Notes under the pieces: generated by a model
What the model saw: only the letters and a program-made list of their open reading frames with translations
Databases searched by the model: none
What the model was told of the DNA's origin: nothing
Program-made: the position numbers and the translations under genes
Part shown: positions 10,341 through 19,300 of the stretch, piece after piece
Numbering within the stretch: the stretch's first letter is position 1
Layout of the letters: the number at the start of each line of letters is the position of its first letter
DNA from: Paraescarpia echinospica
Taxonomy: Eukaryota > Annelida > Polychaeta > Sabellida > Siboglinidae
Reading direction: 5' to 3'
Assembly: GCA_020002185.1 (NCBI GenBank)
Contig: CM034537.1
Span: 70,982,048 to 71,046,047 of the forward strand
DNA: 64,000 bases

Positions 10341-13300
10341 GTGCGTATGGCATTGTTAAGGGAGGAGAGAAAGTAACAGAAAAACAGTGGCAAACTCAAA
10401 AGTAAACGGTTCAAGTCATATTGTTGGGGTTTTGAAGCTTGGTTTTGTTTACGCCACATTGCATCAGTTCAGGCAGCTGTATGAACGAGTACATGGCTAA
10501 GACAGTGGTGGATATGTGTGAACGAATAGCCATCACATAGTAATTGTGTGGCTGAATGCTTCCCAGAGAAGTAGAGATGATGTTTGGGTGATCAGGTCAG
10601 CCAGGAAGTGAAGTGTAAAACAGTTTGAGTAGTCTAAAGGAATGGATGTCACTATTTAAGAACTTACCTTTACCTCTGGTGTACTACGCTACAGTTATGT
10701 ACTGTCTGTCTTTGTTTTGTACTGTCTGTGTTTATAATACAACTTAAGTACTGTCTGTGTTTATGATACAACTTATGTACTGTCTGTGTTTGTGCTATAA
10801 CTTATGTATTGTCTGTGTTTATGATACAACTTATGTACTGTCTGTGTTTGTGCTATAACTTATGTACTGTCTGTGTTTATGATACAACTTATGTACTGTC
10901 TGTGTTTATGATACAACTTATGTATTGTCTGTGTTTGTGCTATAACTTATGTAGTGTCTGTTATACAACGTATGTACTGTCTGTGTCTGTAATACAACTT
11001 ATGTACTGTCTGTGTTTATGCTATAACTTATGTACTGTCTGTGTTTATGATACAACTTATGTATTGTCTGTGTTTGTGCTATAACTTATGTATTGTCTGT
11101 GTTTATGATACAACTTATGTACCGTCTGTGTTTATGATACAACTTATGTATTGTCTGTGTTTGTGCTATAACTTATGTATTGTCTGTGTTTATGATACAA
11201 CTTATGTATTGTCTGTGTTTATGATACAACTTATGTATTGTCTGTGTTTGTGCTATAACTTATGTACCGTCTGTGTTTATGATACAACTTATGTATTGTC
11301 TGTGTTTGTGCTATAACTTATGTACTGTCTGTGTTTATGATACAACTTATGTATTGTCTGTGTTTGTGCTATAACTTATGTACCGTCTGTGTTTATGATA
11401 CAACTTATGTATTGTCTGTGTTTGTGCTATAACTTATGTACTGTCTGTGTTTATGATACAACTTATGTATTGTCTGTGTTTGTGCTATAACTTATGTATT
11501 GTCTGTGTTTATGATACAACTTATGTATGTATGTGTCTGTGTTTATGATACAACTTATGTACCGTCTGTGTTTATGATACAACTTATGTATTGTCTGTGT
11601 TTGTGCTATAACTTATGTATTGTCTGTGTTTATGATACAACTTATGTATTGTCTGTGTTTATGATACAACTTATGTATTGTCTGTGTTTGTGCTATAACT
11701 TATGTATTGTCTGTGTTTATGATACAACTTATGTACCGTCTGTGTTTATGATACAACTTATGTATTGTCTGTGTTTGTGCTATAACTTATGTATTGTCTG
11801 TGTTTATGATACAACTTATGTACCGTCTGTGTTTATGATACAACTTATGTATTGTCTGTGTTTGTGCTATAACTTATGTATTGTCTGTGTTTATGATACA
11901 ACTTATGTATTGTCTGTGTTTGTGCTATAACTTATGTACCGTCTGTGTTTATGATACAACTTATGTATTGTCTGTGTTTGTGCTATAACTTATGTACTGT
12001 CTGTGTTTATGATACAACTTATGTATTGTCTGTGTTTGTGCTATAACTTATGTATTGTCTGTGTTTATGATACAACTTATGTACCGTCTGTGTTTATGAT
12101 ACAACTTATGTATTGTCTGTGTGTTATGTGTCTGTGTTTATGATACAACTTATGTATTGTCTGTGTTTGTGCTATAACTTATGTATTGTCTGTGTTTATG
12201 ATACAACTTATGTATTGTCTGTGTTTGTGCTATAACTTATGTACCGTCTGTGTTTATGATACAACTTATGTATTGTCTGTGTTTGTGCTATAACTTATGT
12301 ATTGTCTGTGTTTATGATACAACTTATGTATTGTCTGTGTTTGTGCTATAACTTATGTACCGTCTGTGTTTATGATACAACTTATGTATTGTCTGTGTTT
12401 GTGCTATAACTTATGTATTGTCTGTGTTTATGATACAACTTATGTACCGTCTGTGTTTATGATACAACTTATGTATTGTCTGTGTTTGTGCTATAACTTA
12501 TGTATTGTCTGTGTTTATGATACAACTTATGTACCGTCTGTGTTTATGATACAACTTATGTATTGTCTGTGTTTGTGCTATAACTTATGTATTGTCTGTG
12601 TTTATGATACAACTTATGTACCGTCTGTGTTTATGATACAACTTATGTATTGTCTGTGTTTGTGCTATAACTTATGTATTGTCTGTGTTTATGATACAAC
12701 TTATGTATTGTCTGTGTTTGTGCTATAACTTATGTACCGTCTGTGTTTATGATACAACTTATGTATTGTCTGTGTTTGTGCTATAACTTATGTACCGTCT
12801 GTGTTTATGATACAACTTATGTACCGTCTGTGTTTATGATACAACTTATGTATTGTCTGTGTTTGTGCTATAACTTATGTAATGTCTGTGTCTGTGATAC
12901 AACGTATGTACTGTCTGTGTCTGTAATACAACTTATGTACTGTCTGTGTTTATGCTACAACTGTTACACTGCCTGTGTTTGTGCTACAAATGGTATTCTA
13001 TATGAAATATATTGTTGATGATTCCAAGATTCCATTAGACAGCAAGAAATAAACTTACTTTGCAGCAAATGTTGAAATGTTTGCCTTTTTCGACCGGTCT
13101 ATGGCAGATCTTGTTCACGCACTGGTGACATGTGACATGGCTCAGATTCTGTCACATGTCATCAGTGCGTGAACAAGATCCGGTATAGATGGGTCAAAAC
13201 TCCAAAGTAAATTTATTTGTTGCAGTCTAACTGGTACTCTCTCTGTGCAACAGGTGGGTGGTGCAGGCTTTGAAGCTGGAGTTAACAAACTGCAAGGGTG

Positions 13301-16300
13301 CAGGGACAAGTATCAATGTGCTGTCTCCCAGCGCCATCAAACATCTGCTGCTGCAGGTCCTCTCCTGCCCATGTTCACAAGGAACCAGTCACAGGTACGG
13401 GCTGTCCTAGCTGTCTAATCCTCTCCTGCCCATGTTCGTAAGTGAGACCAGTCACAGGTACAGATTGTCCTAGCTGTCTAATCCTCTCCTGCCCATGTTC
13501 ACAAGGGACCAGTCGCAGGTACATTTTGTCCTAGCTGTCTAATCCTCTCCTGTCCATGTTCATAAGTGAGACCAGTCACAGGTACGGGCTGTCCTAGCTG
13601 TCTAATCCTCTCCTGCCCATGTTCATAAGTGAGACCAGTCACAGGTACGGGCTGTCCTAGCTGTCTAATCCTCTCCTGCCCATGTTCATAAGTGAGACAA
13701 GTCACAGGTACAGGTTGTCCTAGCTGTCTAATCCTCTCCTGCCCATGTTCATAAGTGAGACCAATCACAGGTACAGGTTGTCCTAGCTGTCTAATCCTCT
13801 CCTGTCCATGTTCATAAGTGAGACCAGTCACAGGTACGGGCTGTCCTAGCTGTCTAATCCTCTCCTGCCCATGTTCATAAGTGAGACCAGTCACAGGTAC
13901 GGGCTGTCCTAGCTGTCTAATCCTCTCCTGCCCATGTTCATAAGTGAGACAAGTCACAGGTACAGGTTGTCCTAGCTGTCTAATCCTCTCCTGCCCATGT
14001 TCATAAGTGAGACCAATCACAGGTACGGGCTGTCCTAGCTGTCTAATCCTCTCCTGCCCATGTTCATAAGTGAGACCAGTCACAGGTACGGGCTGTCCTA
14101 GCTGTCTAATCCTCTCCTGCCCATGTTCATAAGTGAGACAAGTCACAGGTACAGGTTGTCCTAGCTGTCTAATCCTCTCCTGCCCATGTTCATAAGTGAG
14201 ACCAGTCACAGGTACGGGCTGTCCTAGCTGTCTAATCCTCTCCTGCCCATGTTCATAAGTGAGACCAGTCACAGGTACGGGCTGTCCTAGCTGTCTAATC
14301 CTCTCCTGCCCATGTTCATAAGTGAGACAAGTCACAGGTACAGGTTGTCCTAGCTGTCTAATCCTCTCCTGCCCATGTTCATAAGTGAGACCAGTCACAG
14401 GTACGGGCTGTCCTAGCTGTCTAATCCTCTCCTGCCCATGTTCATAAGTGAGACCAGTCACAGGTACGGGCTGTCCTAGCTGTCTAATCCTCTCCTGCCC
14501 ATGTTCACAGTCTCAGGTTTACCTGCTTACTCCACTAGGTGCTTGTTCTACAAACAAGCACAGCACTGATGTGGACATGTCAACAGACTGCATGAAACAC
14601 CAGTCACAATCATTGGATTTTATCTTGAATGAAGTGCTGGAGTCTGTTATAGGATGATTGCTGTGGTTACATGTTTTCTATTCTAAACCAAATTGACTCT
14701 TCCTATTCTATCTACAGCATATCATTCTGCAGTAAACAGCAGGAAAACAGTATCATTTTTTATTTTGTCACTCAACCTTTTGATTGGCTTTCCTTTCTAA
14801 TAATGCTTTAAAGCTTGGTTTACAAGGTTTTTTCCGCATATGGCAAACTTGCCTAAACCACCAGTCTTCTGTGTCTATAAAGGTGTAAATAATGGTCCGC
14901 GGGGATTATATAGCCACTACATCCGTCAGAGGTATAAAGAAAGGTGTAAATAATGGTCCGCGGGGATTATATAGCCACTACATCCGTCAGAGGTATAAAG
15001 AAAGGTGTAAATAATGGTCCGCGGGGATTATATAGCCACTACATCTGTCAGAGGTATAAAGAAAGGTGTAAATAATGGTCCGGGGGGATTATATAGCCAC
15101 TACATCCGTCAGAGGTATAAAGAAAGGTGTAAATAATGGTCCGCGGGGATTATATAGCCACTACATCCGTCAGAGGTATAAAGAAAGGTGTAAATAATGG
15201 TCTGGGGGATTATATAGCCACTACATCCGTCAGAGGTATAAAGAAAGGTGTAAATAATGGTCCGGGGGGATTATATAGCCACTACATCCGTCAGAGGTAT
15301 AAAGAAAGGTGTAAATAATGGTCTGGGGGGTTATATAGCCACTACATCCGTCAGAGGTATAAAGAAAGGTGTAAATAATGGTCCGGGGGGATTATATAGC
15401 CACTACATCCGTCAGAGGTATAAAGAAAGGTGTAAATAATGGTCTGCGGGGATTATATAGCCACTACATCCGTCAGAGGTATAAAGAAAGGTGTAAATAA
15501 TGATCCGCGGGGATTATATAGCCACTACATCCGTCAGAGGTATAAAGAATGGTGTAAATAATGGTCCACGGGGATTATATAGCCACTACATCCGTCAGAG
15601 GTATAAAGAAAGGTGTAAATAATGGTCCGGGGGGATTATATAGCCACTACATCCGTCAGAGGTATAAAGAAAGGTGTAAATAATGGTCTGCGGGGATTAT
15701 ATAGCCACTACATCCGTCAGAGGTATAAAGAAAGGTGTAAATAATGATCCGCGGGGATTATATAGCCACTACATCCGTCAGAGGTATAAAGAATGGTGTA
15801 AATAATGGTCCACGGGGATTATATAGCCACTACATCCGTCAGAGGTATAAAGAAAGGTGTAAATAATGGTCCGGGGGATTATATAGCCACTACATCCATC
15901 AGAGGTATAAAGAAAGGTGTAAATAATGGTCCGGGGGATTATATAGCCACTACATCCGTCAGAGGTATAAAGAAAGGTGTAAATAATGGTCCGGGGGATT
16001 ATATAGCCACTACATCCGTCAGAGGTATAAAGAAAGGTGTAAATAATGGTCCGGGGGGATTATATAGCCACTACATCCGTCAGAGGTATAAAGAAAGGTG
16101 TAAATAATGGTCCGCGGGGATTATATAGCCACTACATCCGTCAGAGGTATAAAGAAAGGTATAAATAATGGTCCGGGGGGATTATATAGCCACTACATCC
16201 GTCAGAGGTATAAAGAAAGGTGTAAATAATGGTCCGCGGGGATTATATAGCCACTACATCCGTCAGAGGTATAAAGAAAGGTATAAATAATGGTCCGGGG

Positions 16301-19300
16301 GGATTATATAGCCACTACATCCGTCAGAGGTATAAAGAAAGGTGTAAATAATGGTCCGCGGGGATTATATAGCCACTACATCCGTCAGAACGTATAACGA
16401 AAGGTGGCATCAACAAAATGATACAACACAGTTTGTCAGGTTCACATATTTTCACAAGGTTTTTGTGGAGATTAGCAAACCAATAATTTTATTGAAATGA
16501 TATAGAATGAGGAACCTGAAAACCAATGTTTCCATTTGCCCATAAGCATGTAAGGGGGCCATTTTGGATTTTCAAAATGGCCAACATTAGATATTGTATT
16601 TGCCAATATACATTTTGAGATGAATCCAGTAGCACTACTTACAAAACGCTTATCATAATACTTGAAGTTAAGCCAATAACGAATTTAAGTTAGCCTCTGT
16701 GCAGCTTGTGTTGCTTCAGAACTGTTCTTACACGCAGGTCAGTGCTATGGAACCGACAGCTAGATGGCGCTCTCAACCGTGTTCCACCCGATTTCTATGA
16801 CCGTGTGTGGCACATCTTGGAGCGGACATCCGGCGGCTTGAAAGTGGCCGGCTACCACCTACCACAGGTGACTGGACAGGGACAGTTGAAATGCTCTTAT
16901 TGCTTAGGGGGGTCATCTCAAACGTTGATGTATGACGTACACAATGTCAGTTAACCTCATACTCGCCTGACAAGCAACATTTAATCACATCGATTTGTGT
17001 AGGGACTTCACTAATTTGTTTAATTTCCGAAACTTTCAAATGAGATAGATAATGGTCAAATTACATTATTCAAATTGTGGTTTATTAAACTGCATTTGGG
17101 CATGGAAGGTGTTAGCATATACTCCTATATAATATAATCTTATAATAAATATGATCATAATGTTGCACATTTGAGTGCTCTCATTATATCATGAAGGTGT
17201 TAATGATGAAGTGAGTGAAGTGATGACTAGACGGTCATTGTTGTTAATAATGAAGTGATGACTAGACGGACATTGTTGTTAATGATGAAGTGATGACTAG
17301 ACGGACATTGTTGTTAATGATGAAGTGAGTGAAGTGATGACTAGACGGCTGTTGTTGATAATGATGAAGTGAGTGATGTGATGACTAGACGACCATTGTT
17401 GTTAATGGTGAAGTGATGACTAGACGGCCATTGTTGTTAATAATGAAGTCAGTGAATTGATGACTAGGCGACCATTGTTGTTAATGATGAAGTGAGTGAA
17501 GTGATGAATAGACGGCCGTTGTTGTCAATGATAAAGTGAGTGGTGACTAGACGGCTGTCGTTGATAATGATGAAGTGAGTGACATGATGACTAGACAGCA
17601 GTTATTGTTAATGATGAAGTGAGTGAAGTGATGACTAGACGGCTGTCGTTGATAATGATGAAGTGAGCAAAATGATGACTAGACAGCGGTTATTGTTAAT
17701 GATGAAGTGAGTGAAGTGATGACTAAGCGGCTGTTGTTGTTAATGATGAAGTGAGTGAAGTGATGCCTAGACGGCCATTGTTGTTAATGATGAAGTGAGT
17801 GAAATGATGATTAAAATGGCTGTTGTTGTTAACGATGAAGTGAGTGCTGTGATGACTAGGCGGCTGTTGTCATCAATGATGAAGTGAGTGATGACTAGAC
17901 GGCCGTTGTTGATAATGAAATGAGTGAAATGATGACTAGACAGCAGTTATAATTAATGATGAAGTGAGTGAAGTGATGACTAGGTGGCTGTTGTTGTTAA
18001 TGATGAAGTGAGTGAAGTGATGACTAGATGACTGTTGTTGCAGCAACCAACGCTTTCAGACATGACGGAGTATGAGTTGAACTTCTCCCTACTGGTGGAG
18101 CAAATGCTCAGTAAGATCATCGACCCAACCTACAGACAGATCATTGTTGAGGTGAGGCCGACACTTAAATATTGTCTCGGGTTATATATTCCTACATTTA
18201 TTTAGCTATTGTAACAACAAAGACCAACAATTAATTTGAGTTGTTGGTGCAATTATTCATTATTCTGTGTTTTTAAATGGACCCTTTCTGCATTACATAT
18301 GGCTAAGTATAACTAGTATAGAGATTAATTATGCAAAGTGGGAATTAAGTGACATCTAATTATAGTAATTAAACTCTTTATGTAGTACTATAATAAGAAG
18401 TGCTAAATGTTATAAATGTATGTTTTTAAAAAATTGTATAACAAATGGGGATTCCACATTTATTATATCCGTCATTTTGTTTTATGATAATTACATAATC
18501 AATTATGCAAATTAGGGCAACTACGTGAGTTCTAATGAAAATGTTTGTGTTGTACTATGCCTCAAATATTAATGATGTGGTTTTGGAAAAATACGTATTC
18601 AGAAATTGGGATTCTACATTTAATATGTCCGCCATTTTATTTTATACAAACTACACCATTAATTATTCAAATTGTGTAATTAATTGATAGCAGTGGAACA
18701 GTTTATGCTGTACATTGTAAATGTCATTACAATTCATAAAAACATTGGGAATCTTCATTCAATATGGCCGCAATGTTGTAATAATTATGCTAATGATGCA
18801 CCAATTTTGTAAACAATTTGGCATTGAAATGAGGTATAATGTTACAAGGTATGTTACACTTTCTAAAATCCTGTAAATACACTAAACAATTAATGACATG
18901 ACCTGAATTGCCTCTTGTTACAGTCTAGGATCCAATATGTTGGCCATATTATGCTAATTAGGTCATGAGATATGCAAATTAGGTCGATGAAAATGCAAAA
19001 AATGAATTCCTCGTAAAAATACCTATGTCAAAAATTTGAAGTAATTAACTCCATTAATGACATGTGTTGTGAAAACAATGTCAAAAATGATAAAATAAGG
19101 GGCCACCCTGGAAATACTGATCCTATTCTTTCTGTTATTTGTCATGCTCACCGTTCCAATGAAAACCCATGGGGCAGTAACCTTTCCGACTTAATAACTT
19201 TGTTAGTAGTTGTCTGATTTTCATGAAATCATAAACATTTGTTTCAGAAGAACAAGCTCCTTATATGCATAACAAAACATGTTTAGGTAATGCAGTTTAA

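Larger units (their letters stand above)
10341..13253 (+). other. PHKB intron with SINE fragment, 29-bp array and fold-back element
   Basis: Non-coding. It carries, in order, a SINE 3' fragment, the 29-bp minisatellite and a 190-bp fold-back element ending 26 bp before the next exon. Confidence 0.9.

Noticed and set aside
13356..13362. PHKB exon ending at CTGCAG|GTCCTC
   Set aside because: It would leave phase 0, while the next exon needs two carried bases; 13395 fits and 13357 does not.
13499..14461. 320-residue antisense open frame of 21-residue repeats
   Set aside because: It exists only because the 63-bp array unit is a multiple of 3 without stops on that strand; the + strand holds the PHKB exon end and intron.
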